Positions 15,501 through 30,500 of a DNA stretch of 64,000 nt are shown here, piece after piece. The first letter of the stretch is position 1. Every line of letters begins with the position of its first letter. Made by a program: the position numbers and the translations under genes. A model generated the notes under the pieces. That model saw only the letters and a program-made list of their open reading frames with translations. It had not been told where the DNA came from and searched no databases. The DNA is from Bugulina stolonifera (lineage: Eukaryota; Bryozoa; Gymnolaemata; Cheilostomatida; Bugulidae), in NCBI GenBank assembly GCA_935421135.1, contig OW285188.1:2563001-2627000 (forward strand), written 5' to 3'.

Positions 15501-18500
15501 ACTGATAAAATTGGAAAAGTTTAAACTCAAGACACTGTGCAAGTACCATATCCATCCTTTCATATAAATGAATTTTAAATGCACCACCTGAGAAGATAGA
15601 CTGCATATGCCTTATCCATTAGGCCACAGAGGCTCACTGTAGCAGTCCTATTGATCATAATTAGAAGTTGTTCTCTTTCAATCATTCTAATTATAATGAA
15701 TAGGTTATGAGCTCTCATGAATAGTGTACTTACCATTGCAGACTTTACCATCTCCTGTTTCACCATTATAACATCTACATTTGTATCCTCCAACAGTATT
15801 TACACACTCAGCTTCTCTTGAACACAGATGTACTCCACCGCACTCGTTTATATCTAAATAATAATAATAATAATCACGTGTACCACAATGTCATAATACT
15901 GTATACTGTACACTGTATACAGTAACACCATCAGTATATTATATACCAATATAAGACAACTCCTGTACATACCTTGACAAGTGTTGGAATTCCTATCATA
16001 GGAATACCCAGTCTCACATAGACAGGTATAACTTCCCTCTTCATTTACACATTTAGAATTGACAGGGCACTCATCTTGGTTCAGTTTGCACTCATTCTTG
16101 TCTGCAAATACGAGCAGAAGTTATATTTAAACTAGAATGAGAGCATTTAATGTACAGTTGTTAAGTTTAGACAGTACCGTACCGATGTGGATGACAAACA
16201 TGTTTTACTTATAATATTAATAATAACGTCAGAAGAAATGGGAACTTTTCACGTAATTGCCAGCAGAATATACTAATCACCACTCAATGAGGGGTTGATG
16301 CTAGACTAAACTACGTCACAACTTCAACGGTTTCATTCGTCGTCTCATGAACTGTTGATGATTACATAGCCCTTTGACAAGTCATCTATACTAATATGCC
16401 CACTCAACGCAGACTGAGTTTTACCTACCGTAGCAGCCGGTGAGGGGGTCTAATCGGTAGCCCACAGCACATCTACACACAGCTTCTCCTGACGAAGAGT
16501 CGCAACTTACCCCTTTACCACAATTCACTTTAGAGCAGGGGTTTGTGGGTACTGGTAAATGTAGAACAACATGTATGACCATTTATATTCACGGGACAAA
16601 GTATTCACTATTCATGATTGGCCGTTACCTCGGACATAAGGAAATCTATTTATTAATTACATGTATCTTGTAAATCCAAACAGATAAGAAACAGGCTAAA
16701 AGTAAATAATGAGTAGCGAACACTACGCAATACTGGCAATATGCCAAGATTGTGAAAGTATTGTCCCTGAATACTCATAAGCCTAACTATAACAGCAGTA
16801 GGCAGCATTAGTTACCACTAACTAATAGATAACCAATGATAACCATTAGAAAGAGATATCTACAGACAGGAAGTACTACTATACCTACCAGGGAGACAGG
16901 ATATCACACCATCTCCGGAGAATCCCTCTTTACATTCACACAGGTAGGTACCAGGTGCATTGATACAGTCTGCTTTATCATTACATTCATGTGTACCAGC
17001 TTCACACTCGTCTATGTCTATGTAACATACAGTACAGTGTATGTATTATATGTATATCTATGTCTATGTAACATACAGTACAGTGTATGGATTATGTGTA
17101 TATCTATGTCTATGTAACATACAGTACAGTATTATATAGTACACAAGACAAGGTATATGGCTGCATATCTTGGAGAGCCTAGTGGTACAGTACAGATATC
17201 ATTTAAAAATACAGATGTAGGTATAAGTAGGCAGCTACTGTAAGAATACAATACGAATACAAGCACCAAAATATAACTAGATAAACATAGGTCTTTTTTA
17301 TAAAGTGAGTGTATTGTCTATATTTGACAAAGAAGAGGTTCCACCCATTACTTTGTTATACATCAACATTACATTGCCCTAAATGTTATGTATATAGCAT
17401 GTAACTTTTTCTCATTACTGTTTATAGTATTCCAAATGCAAGCAAATAAGTTTTTAAAATGTATCTAAAATACAAATAGGCTTATCAGATAGTTCGTCAG
17501 TAGAGTTATGACAACCCCGTCCAGAACCCCACAGCCCCCGAAAACAGAGCCACCTCACCGAGGGAACAGAAAGTAACCAATCAACTTCCACCCGCCTCCG
17601 GAAAACTCTGCGGGGAAAATCTCCAAGGTCCCAGGCAAGCTCACCAAAGAGGTCACAGGCAGTTTTCACTTTAATTGGTTTTAATGGATCTTTTCCACTT
17701 CATCTAATTTGTATTTCGCACTCATTTTTAATAACGTTGGACTTGTCTTCTCTTGTGAGAATACAATTTTTATGAAAGATGACCAGTTTTAAATTTGAAT
17801 AACATGGAAAGTGGCATGATTTGAAGTTATGCAAATTAATGGGAGACATGAGAGTTTGGTGGTTGTTTTAACATGACAGATAGAGATTTACTTGACAAAC
17901 TAAAAGTTTTGAAATGAGGAAATCTGAGGCATGTCACCAGAATTCGATACCAAGATAAGACATGTTACTTATATACTTGTACTCGCCTATACAACCCGGC
18001 ATCCCCTTCTTCACCAGCCCAGGCTCCCTGTATCCATCCATACACAAGCATTTACCATCCACACATACAGCTCTCATGTCACAGAGTGCACCATTAGAGC
18101 AGACAACTCCAGATGCTAAAATAAATACAATATCAAACAAACACCCAGTATCTCTAAACACTAGACTATGTTCCAGGATACATGTATTTACTCCATTGTC
18201 ACAATAACACTCATTTATGCTGTCTATTCTAAACATGTAAAGGTGCATTCAAGTATATAATTGTTGGTACCCTACAAAGATCTTGCTGGCTTTTTTGTAT
18301 TTGTGCAATTTTGCTACTCAATGTACAAGTACATGTATCTTAGATTAATCCTATCACCAAGATGCAACAATATTCTGAAGGCAAGTTGAAAAGTTTTCTC
18401 TATTGTTGACTTGCATCAAAATTCATTTCAGATATACATGTACATACAAGAATATTGAAATATATAAATCATAAATTGTAAAAAAAAATACAAAACTGAA

Positions 18501-21500
18501 ATCTTTTCGGCTAATGGGCCAGGGATACAGTAAAAACTTATCTTGTAGATTAGTTACACGATGAATATACTAATTTTGAAAGTTAACTTAATTGTGGTCT
18601 CCAAGACTGGGGAGGAGCTTTAAGGTGGTCACATAAAATTACACGGAAAGACATCATTTTAAAAGGCCAAGGTAGGCTTCTACTGTTACATATACGGCCA
18701 TCTTATTACCAAGTCTATGTATTACACCATGTGATTGTAGTGATGTCTGTTACATCAGCAAACGCCCACCTGATATACCAACACACCAATTGACAGATGT
18801 ATAACAAGTGATAGTGAACTTACGTGTACACTGGACTCCATTACCAGCATATCCAGGTTTACATTTACATTCATATGATCCCTGAGTATCGGTACACGTA
18901 GCATGAGTAGAACATCCAGTTACCAGCCTCTTGCATTCATCTTCATCTGTTGGATTGTATACACATACATACATGTAGATCTAGCTGAATGTACAATTCA
19001 TCATAACCTGGTAGACTGTATACCATAATAGCCTTTTATGTTCATGGTCTACATAGTATCTTCACGACCTCTTGGACTGACCCAGGCCGAAAATAAAAAT
19101 CCAAAGGTGGCAGTACGGCCTAGGTCAAAAGGTCAAAGGTCAAAAGGACTATTGACCTGAAATTTTGCGTGGTCGAAGAAAAACAGAAAACCATTCCTAG
19201 CCCATCGGCACACATAGATTTCTTGCAAGAAAATGAGGATTTTGCTATTGGGCCAGACCAGTATGTTTGCGACCCTGTGACAGAAGTGGGCCAGAAAACT
19301 CTTGAGCGAGTTGGTCTGTGTTTGAAATCTAAGTCACAAAGACACTAACAGTCTCACGGTGAGCTGGCAATGAACCATTGGTTTCTGTATTCATAGTACC
19401 AGGTGTTGTGTACTCATATTGGACAGGATTATCCAAGCTGAGCTATCAGTCAGTTAGAGTTTACTTTCAGTATGTAAATCCATTTTTAAATTGGAAGACT
19501 ATTTATACGCATCTAATAGGTATAACTAGTAATGCTAGGGGTAGCAGCCGACAATAGAATAGTGAACACTTTGTAAGTATAACAGCTCATATTATTTGGC
19601 AGGTGGGGAAAATCAAATGGTAGGATATGATATCAAATGGTAGGATATGATATCAAATTCCAAAATATGAATAGCTTGCATGCACAAATGTTCATTACCA
19701 CCTATAACAAGCATTTTGGTAAGAAATTGAGAGAAGTATTGGATGGTGCGGAAACTGGTAAAGCAGGTAAAGCAGTAGGTTGTAGGTTGACTTTGTAAGT
19801 TCACCCCAATCAATTAAACACAGATAAAAACCTGACTGCACAATATACATGTACATCCACAATGCATATATATGTATACATTGTATGTACAACTCACTAA
19901 CACAGTGCCCATGTTCATCTTGTATGTACCCAACAAAGCATTCACATGTGTACCCAGGATCCAGGAATATGCAGGAGGAGTTGTCCCCACAACTGCCAGT
20001 ACCAGATTTACACGCATCTATTGCTGCAAACATATACTCTAATAGTAGATGCATGTAAAACTATACTGCCTTCACAACTAAGCTAAGCTACAAGTAAGTG
20101 GTTGAATACACTACAATTACACCTGCTGAAACTAGATATATTATAGTATATAGGACCTACTTGCAAACTACAACACAAACAGTGTAAGCATGCTACATGT
20201 AAGAAACAATCAGTCAAGAGAAGGCAAACTCAGATATACTATAGCCTACAGGTATAATGTATATACATGTATAATGTATATACATGTATAATGTATATAC
20301 ATGTACATGTTCTTACATCATATTACAGTACGCTATATACAGTATCATATAATATACAGTATGCTATATACAGTATGCCTATACAGTATCATACAATATA
20401 CAGTATATAATATACAGTACGCTATATACAGTACGCTTATACAGTATCATATAATATACAGTACAACATAATATACAGTATGCTATATACAGTACGCTTA
20501 TACAGTATCATACAATATACAGTATGCTATATACAGTACGCTTATACAGTGTCATACAATATACAGTATGCTATATACAGTACGCTTATACAGTATCATA
20601 CAATATACAGTATGCTATATACAGTACGCTTATACAGTATCATACAATATACAGTATATAATATACAGTACGCTATATACAGTACGCTTATACAGTATCA
20701 TACAATATACAGTATATAATATACAGTACGCTTATACAGTGTCATATAATATACAGTACAACATAATATACAGTATGCTATATACAGTACGCTTATACAG
20801 TATCATACAATATACAGTATGCTATATACAGTATATTACATACAGTACGCTTATACAGTATCATACAATATACAGTATGCTATATACAGTATATTATTTA
20901 CAGTACGCTTATACAGTATCATACAATATACAGTATGCTATATACAGTATATTATATACAGTACGCTATATACAGTATATTATATACAGTACGCTATATA
21001 CAGTACGTTATATACAGTACAAGTATATTATATACAATACGTTAGATTCAGTATGTAGTCACCTTCACAATGATATACTCCATCTCCAGTAAAACCACTA
21101 GGACATTGGCAAGTGTAGCTACCAATAGTATCTATACAGAGTGCATGCTTAGCACACAGGCCAGTGGATAGAGCACATTCATTGTCATCTACAATAAATA
21201 GTACACAAGCCCTAACTGCAGTATTGTCGTTGATATAATAATATCCAGGTGCTAATTACCCAACGAATGTATTTCTATTTACTTGTGTTCAATTATTTAC
21301 CAATTATTACCCACTTACATTACCATGTTATTACTCCAAGTAACCAGCCCGACCTGGATTTGTGTATTTTGCATGGAAAATTTTCTCAGATAGGCTCACT
21401 TACGACTAACTTACTCCAGTGTTGTCTCCCCTCTAGGATACTTACTACATAAGTGCTGCTTCACCAGGGAACAGTGCCATGCCTATTCTAAATGCAGTTT

Positions 21501-24500
21501 GATACAAATCTGTACACTTACCTGTAGTACTACATCTGGTTAAGGCACTATACTCACCACTAACCTGCACAGTAACAGCTAGATGTGAAAGTCATCAGAC
21601 ATGTGGCCGACGAGTGCCTGCTACCCATAGACCACTGATCTCGTCTGGCACTGGCCTAGTCACCCGGTTGTTACACGATTACAACCTGCACTGTGATAAC
21701 TAAAACCAGGACTACACAGATACGGTCTACCTCTTGTACGGTGATACAAGTGTAGGAGTTACGAATGCAGGGCGCTACTCCCTGCATTCATAACAATACC
21801 TACATGTATGTTACTTACTGATACAATTCTCACAAGAACCACTAAAGCCTTGACTACACTGACACTTGAAACTTCCTGGAGTGTTTACACATTCAGCATG
21901 TTCCCCACATCTGACATATTCACACTCATTGATGTCTACAAACCCATCACTATTATTTACAATATACAATCAACAATGAAGTTCATATAAGGACATTCAA
22001 CATGACATGCCAGTGAAGCTATGAGACATGTCAAACTGGTTGCATCTCAACTCTCAGCCAATGGGAATGAATTGATTTGTACCCTGTGACTATTACACAT
22101 CATACAAAGTATGACAATGAATGGTATAAACCTATATTCATAACAGGCAATTTTGGGTTCATTGTGTAAATTTGGGTATTATGCTAGAAATATTATTCAA
22201 ATGGCCCACCCTCTAGAGTCTAGGCCATGCTCAGTTATTTCTCAGCGGATTATCATGCCATTCACTGATAATAAAAACAATCATAAACTCATTTCAGATT
22301 TGGCATTGTCTAGCTAGTTTCATAAATACCATATATTTGCATTTATGTATTTTATCAATGATGTGCACTTAGGATAACAAGCTATAGCTGTGTCTAGTAT
22401 ATTATCCTCAACTCAAATAGTTGAGCCACAGGCTACCTTCACACACTGCTGAGCTGTAGTGCCAATAGCCTGTGTTACACAGGCACTCAAACCCTCCTTC
22501 TTTATTCATACAAGTGGAGACCTCATCATCACAGTCATCTGTCCCGTCATGGCACTCATTGATGTCTATAATTATAGCACATACATATATACATGTATAA
22601 TATACTGCATAGTATCACTAATACATTTGTTCACATTTACTGATGTGATATCAAATTCATACTAATATAATAATATATGAAGATACATGTATATGAGGTA
22701 ATTTAGATGCGCACAATAAGAAAATATTGTTTCAAAATTATTCTGCGCGTTTTTCTTATGTGCACAAAATTAGTGCCTAAAATCACAGTATTATTCGAAT
22801 AAATATCCAGACTATGTAGATGGCACAACATACATGATTCTCCCAAAGCAAAGAGCTACTACCTTTATTCTTACAGAAACCTAAATATACTATACTAGCA
22901 ATATTAGATGTGCGATATGCATGTATGTACAGCACGTGGATGAGTACATACGTATGTGTATTATACAAACTAGCAAGTACGTATGCACTTACCTCTACAG
23001 ATCCGTCCATTTCCTTCGTATCCATGGTGACAGGTACATGTGTATGAGCCCAGTGTGTTATTGCAGTGAGCGTGTGTTGAACAATGATCTCTATTTTCTA
23101 CACACTCGTCTAAATCTGAAGATATCATGCAGAGGTCACTTAGTTGACACATGTTGTAATACTATTATACGCTCCAGGTAGCAGACAAATGAGAAATAGT
23201 ATCAGTGACTCATTTACGCTGTGTTATTAGTATCAAGTTATCTGACCTATGTAAATACATGTACATCTATACGTAATTGCTAAGTGCTCGATTGAGTCAA
23301 TTCCTAGTGTATAACCAGTGTATAACCAGTCTGTGTTAGTTTGCAGTTATCTTCTCTTGAGCTTTAAAAAACTTGGTTGCATACTAGAGGAACATCTGCA
23401 CTGTTATTATGGCATTAGATAATTTTTAGATTTTTACTCTGAATTAAAGGTAAGATAACGCCATTTTAGTGGAAGCAGCTGGGTGGGGCAGTGTTTACAC
23501 TCTCTGTGAGGTATTTGGCTACATAGTATCGGTCTGTGTACATACCTTCACATAAGATATAGCCATTGCCGATATAACCAGCCTGGCAGTGACACTCATT
23601 AATATCTCTATTTTCATTCTTAGAGCAGTTGGCATGGAGAGCACAGAGTCTCGACTTCTCTGGATCACAAGGTACAATCTCTGAAATACACATGCATTCA
23701 TCAGATTGCTGTAATTTGATTGGATAATATGAACTAATGATATATACTGAGACATGAGCACATTATGTACGTATATAGCATACGAATCACTGTAGTCACA
23801 TCATTTGCCCTAACCAGAAAGCACTAGCGAGCTATATAATATTGGACAAATCCCTATCTCAAAATATTGGAAATTACTTTGATTTTGTGTAATAAAAACC
23901 TCCATAATATTCAATAAGGTGCAAACACACGGGAGCGTTTTGGGGCGAGCATTTTCTGAGCAAGCGTCAAAATTAGCGAATGATCTTTCAGTATGCATTC
24001 ACTCCGCTATAAGCCACGTGCTTATGTTTACTAGCTCTGTTTAGCAGCCAATCAGCGTCGAGCGAATCGTCTCAATACCTCGGCTGGCTGAGCTCGAGCA
24101 TTGGCACTCTGGCGATTCGCGAGCGTCAAATTCGCTCGAAAACGCTCTCGTGTGTTTGCACCTTTAAGAATACAACTCTAGTAACACACTTCATGATAGC
24201 CTGATAGTCTATGGTTACAAACGGAGTTGTGCAAAGATGTATGATGCATGTGCATATACATAATATAATATCAATCTAACAGTCTATTAGGAATCTCAGT
24301 GCCTTGGAAAACAACAATACACGAGTAACAACAGACAGAGTCTGAGTATAATATTCCACTCACCAGGAACACAGACATCTTCGTCCATCTCAAACCCCTC
24401 CTGGCAAGTGCAGGTAAAAGAACCAGGTGTGTCTGTACAGGTAGCAAACTGACAGCACACTGACTTCTCCAGCAGGCACTCATCTATGTTAGTACAGAGA

Positions 24501-27500
24501 CCAGGAGATGTCATTGTGTATCCCGATTTACAGACACACTTGTATGAACCAAGTAGATTCTCACACTCAGAGTTATCTCCACATGGCAAGTCCTCTGATA
24601 CAATACACTCATTGATATCTAAAGTAAGATATGGCATATAGAGTAAGAACACTGACATCTAGATTAAGAATATTGATAAGTAGAGCAAACAATACTGTGA
24701 CTATGACAACGAGTATATCCCTAAAACAGATAGATCTTACAAACCGAAACAGGAAGTGACCATTCTGTCATCTGTTGTATAGCCAGGTATGCAGCTACAC
24801 ATGAATGACCCATCAGTATTGACACATTTAGTAGTACGACCGTCACAGCTATCCCACCCTGCTTCACACTCATCTACGTCTGAAACGGTAGCCAACAAAA
24901 TTAGCGACTACTGCAACGTCTAACTGGGCAGTGAGAGTGGGGTATTCCTCAATCAGGCTGGATAGTCAGGCTTGGGGGTTACTTATAATACACATAGCTG
25001 AAACTGCTGAGTGAATATGTGTTTAGTTTTACAGTTTATCTACAACCAGCGTGACATATTATGGGTGCCAAGTTCATCCGTTGGACTGACGTGCAGAACT
25101 TAAGGCAAGCTGCGACACTTGACTCTAGATAAACAATATTATATAGTGTAGCAAGTAAATATGAAAAGGTGAACATGGTAATGCAAGCATTGAAAATATG
25201 CAGGCTATACTAACCAACACAAAGATGGCCAACTCTACGATATCCGACTCTACAGGCACACTGGTAGCCAGGAACCAGGTTAATACAGATAGTATTGTTA
25301 CTGCACACCGCCACTGCATTACATTCATCTATATCCATACACAAACCTACAATCAGAGTGTAAGTGTTATTATTTCAGCTGCTTTACTGTAATGATGATA
25401 CAGTAGAGAATGAGAGAATGCTAGCGGGCATGAAGACTGCATTCAACAACACGTTATTACTTCATCACCATGATATTATATACAATGTAATTAGATATAT
25501 TATTAAAGCAAAAAACATACAATCATGTAAATGAATATAATAATAATAATAATAATATATTCAAAAAGTTGATTGAATAATGGTAAGAACTGGAAATACC
25601 ATTTACATTGGTCTTATTATGATACATGTACCGACGCAGAAACGCACGAAAACAAATCACACCTATTAACTTGCAATTTATAAACAAAATGGCAGTCACC
25701 CGTACCTACCGTTTTCATTCAAGTCGTACCCATCGTCACACTTGCAGTAGAAGGAGCCAATGGTGTTGACACAGGAAGCCTTATCCATCTTACAAGGTAA
25801 AGAGTCTCCCACCACACACTCATCTATATCTGTAGAATGCATGCAGGTCAAATAAACCACATAGAGTTACCTTCTCCTTGAAGGAACTGTGTAAGGAATA
25901 ACAACTCCAAATAGTGCCAACATTATATTATGTACTACAGTGTATACCAAGTAGATGAAGTACATACAGAGTCCACCAACCAACACTAGGAAATACCAGA
26001 TTTGTGCCGCCAAGCAGACAAATATTGAAAAGAAGAGTAGAAGAACAGCAAATACTTCACATTGGAAAAAGTTTTTTTTCGAGTTAGAAGAAGCAAGAAG
26101 ACATGGGGTAAGTGTAAAAGAACAACGTGTTCGTCAAGTGAAAGTGGGGCAGAGTAAGAGTGTAATGAATTAGCCGTATACTCACGTCTGGAAAATCTAT
26201 TCTGCCCATTCTACATGTGAGTAAAACATAACTTAGTTTAAAAAATCAACAGATATTTGTGTTCCCCGAACTCACCTTGACAGACTCCTTCCGCAGATTT
26301 GATGAATCCTCTTTGGCAAATGCAGAAGTTGTCCTCACATTGGGAGTTGGGGGGACACCTGTGAGGTACACAGTCTAAAGTGCCTTTACTACACGCACAG
26401 TATGTACTGCAAGTATCTCCCATTATGCCTGACCCATCCTATTAATGTACAGAACACTGAACTTATGACGTATATTATGTTATATTGCATACCACCGGTG
26501 CTGGAATATGTTCAGTTCAGATCATGTATAGTCAAGTACTCAGAATATAGCAGAGATCAGCCTCCAGCAGGCAGATTCTCTCAGCACATTTTGAATAACC
26601 TCATCACATTCATACTATTTAATTAAACTGCCAGAATCTTGTACCACAATAACACTTGTCTGAGAAGCTTACATTATGCCTATTTGGGAGATTTCATTAA
26701 ATGTACATGGGTCATGTAGAGCTACATTGGAAGTGTGCATATGAAAACATAATGTGGAGTTATGGTATCTTGCATATAATTTCAAGGAGAGGATAACATC
26801 TGCATGTACTTGTAGAAAGAAATACCTGTCACTTGCATAATGTGAGTAGGTAAATTCTGTGAACCTTCAACTTGAAGTGATGCATAAAAACAAATATTGA
26901 TAGCCTGTATTTAAGTTGTACTAAATTCTCATACACAATAAAACACTACACTAACATATTATCCTACAGCAATACAGTAATACACTAATACAGTAATACA
27001 ATAACACAGTAATACAGTTCTTACAGGCAAAAGAGCTTCTCTAAATGGAACTTCACAGGAGTTGAGCTCTTCACACATGTCTACAGAGATGCAGGATCCA
27101 TTATGGTGTCTGTAGCCCGAATAGCAGTGACATCCAACATGGCAGCTACTCCCTTCTCCCTCCATACAGAACGGATCCACCTTAATCCCGTCACAGTTGA
27201 GTTCACACTCACCACACACCGTACCGTATACCTCATTGTCTGCACATGTTGTCTCTAACAATATACATAGAGATCTACATTGCATAAATAGGCATCTACA
27301 TTGTATACATAGATACACAGTGGAACTCGCTTAATTCAAACTTCAAAGGACCATCATAATTGGTTTGAATTAGGCCGAGTTTGAGTTATGTGATCTCTTT
27401 ATTTTATATGATGACATGCATCACATGTACAGGACAACAGTATAAAGACGCATTTAGCTAAGGAACAGTAAAGCAATTAATGGGTTTTCCCAGCTTAGCT

Positions 27501-30500
27501 TGAGCAGAAACATGCAATAGTAACTACTAACTACTAGCAACGATTATTAGGTGACTAATGCTGGCTGTGATAGTGTTATCATTGATTATAGTGTGAGCCT
27601 AAGCAGCATGAAGTTTGAATTACAGGTGGTAAGTTTGAATTATTTGAAGCCATTTATATAGTGCTCAGCAGGGACCAAGGCCAACAGTTTGAACCAACCA
27701 AGTTTTTGAATTATCCGAGGTTGAATTAAGTAAGTTCTACTGTATATACATTGCATGCATAGACATTGTATACATAGACATTGTATACATAGACATATAT
27801 ATTGTATACATGACATATACATGTACATTATATACATAGACATAGACACTGTATATATATACTCACTACAGTTAGTCTCAGAACTATACTCTATAGGGAT
27901 GAGTTTCTCTATGCACATAAGAGAGAAGACTTGGAAAGCATTGCACACCATCTCCTGGTCCTTTGTAGAGCAGAAGTCAAAGACACAGCTGTCTATGATG
28001 TGCTTCACTGTACCGCTAGGCAGGTAGTCTTTACATTCCTTCAACGTAACAACAGGCAATCACAATACCATCTACAACGTTACTGTTTATAGGCCTGGAG
28101 AACATATACATGTAGGTAGCATATTGTAGAACTACATGTATATGATCTACATATGACGTATAACTTGTTTACGCACCTCCCAAGGGAGATTATTAGTGTT
28201 ACCATAGCCTTTGTATAATACATACTGTAGACTTAGGATCACTGTCAATAAACTGCATCACTCTGCCACACTCATATGCTGCCTGCTGAAGGGCAACCTC
28301 AGAGCACCTGTTAGTGCTGCCATCAGGTTCATCACATGCCCCATTTGTCTTGCAATCCACATCGCAGTCGTAGTCAGAACTCAACCAAGAGTTACCCCAA
28401 ATATGAGTATGGGTGGCCTGTTCGACACAATAATAGGATAACTCCAAATGTGGCATAAATGAAGTTGAGTCAGACATACCGATATACAATCTGGATGTTC
28501 ACAGCAGGTGTCTGTCATAGGCTAAAGAGATGAAAGCAGGTAAGACTGTTACACATTGGTAATTAGTGTAGTTGTATTGTATGTTAATTATAGATAGTAC
28601 AGAGAAGAACAACTTATCACACTATCTAGAGAGACTAACAGCTGCGCTAGAGGACATGATTGCATTGATGATACATTGGGTGTCACATAACTTGTAACTA
28701 CATGTCAGTGTCTAAAGAACCTGTTCTCAAGTGCTACAGCCTGTTTCTGACAGGTGGCACTTTATCATTCATGACCAAAATGAATGATTTTATGAATTTT
28801 ATCCCAAAGTATTACAAAACTCTAAGAGATTTGATATCCTAGATATGTATCTTTTCATCCTGTAACTAGATATTTTACTTAGAGAACAATTTGTTACTAA
28901 TGCCTCTATCAACCAACAGCTTATTTATATTGCTCTAACACTCTCCTTTTCCTCTCATTGAGAGGTTTTGAAGTTTGTCTAGATCTGGGAGTATTTATAT
29001 ATGTGTAGATGCTATACAAGCCTACTGTATAGATCTATATTCTAGCTTGGCCATTCAATTAGTAGGGGGAACCTACCTGAGCACCCGGAGTCTCCATCAG
29101 TGCACATGCAGGCCCGAGAGTCCAATCATTAGACGGATCACCATCATAGTTTCCACAGAGTCCACACAATCTCGACATAAATGACTCCCTCACTTTGACC
29201 ACAAAGTAGTTTCCTTTACCTTGTTCTAGGAATAGCCCTAGCTCCAAGTCTATCAACGTCTGCGAATTTTTTAAGTTCTTCAACTAATTCAGCTAATTAC
29301 TGTCTACTATGAGGTTCTCTCTAGATATTTATCCAAGGGTTATAATAAATTACAACCCAACAGATTTGATGGAATATTTTGTAGACACATGGTAAAGGTT
29401 CAGCTATGCCTCTATCAACTCATGTGCGTTAAAGATAGACACCAGCAGGAGAAGATGACCACTGAGATGTAACCACTAAGAGGTGACCACTGTGAGATGA
29501 CCACAGTGAGATGTGACCACTAAGAACTGACCAATACGGGTTTGCTGCTAATTTCAAAGTTAAATTCAACTTGCATAGAAATATAACACCATGTAGTATA
29601 TACAATGTACAGTAGGTAGAACTATTTTTCTAGTAAAAGGAGGTAACTTACAGTAAATGATCCGGTGGTGTAGACTATAAGCCCAGCGTGCATATGAGGC
29701 AGAACCACGGGTCCTCCATTCACCCTCACCTTACCATCGGTGAGAGTGACCACCTGTACAGCATATGGTAACAGTATATGTGGTAGCATTGCATTCTTAT
29801 AGAATGGAGAACTAAACTGTGCTCAGGAGTTCATAAGGTGAGGGGCAATTCACCCCAAAAGAAGAAAATATGTTAAATATCCTGTAGAACTACAGGTACA
29901 TGTATAAAGTACGCTGGAAACTACATGTAGATACTGAATAACACACATATATAAATCCTTATGTACATATATCCATGTCATTTACAATGTTACATGTACA
30001 TGTAGGCCTATATCATCCAGTATAGCACCATATTCTGTATAGTATAGCACTACACTTTGTATAGCATAGTATTTTACTGTGTATGGAGTAGCATTCTACT
30101 TTATCTAGCATAGCATTGCACTTTTTGTTGAGCATAATATTGAACTCTGTAATATCTATACACAGCAGTTGACCCCTACCAGGTTTCTACTGTCATGGAG
30201 TCTTAAAGTAACAGCGCCAACAACGGAATTCATTGATGTCCTCCATCTTTTCATGTCCACATTGATCTCAAAAGTAGGAATGCCATCAGGAGAGCCTTGC
30301 TTACACTGATCTCTAAGGAAGGTGTAGATACACATCCCTTGGTAGTCATTCTCTCTCTTGTCAAAAGAGGTACAGTGTGGATCTCCCTCACAGTAGCACC
30401 TCGTTTCTACGTGATACAGTATTATAAAGTGCTATGGAGTAGAATATGACTACATGAGACAGATCCTCTGAAGTATGATATACTCAATTTGCACAACTTA

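Noticed and set aside
20480..21092. 174-codon and similar plus-strand frames made of YTVxYIQY repeats
   Set aside because: Translation of the TATACAGTA satellite, not a gene.
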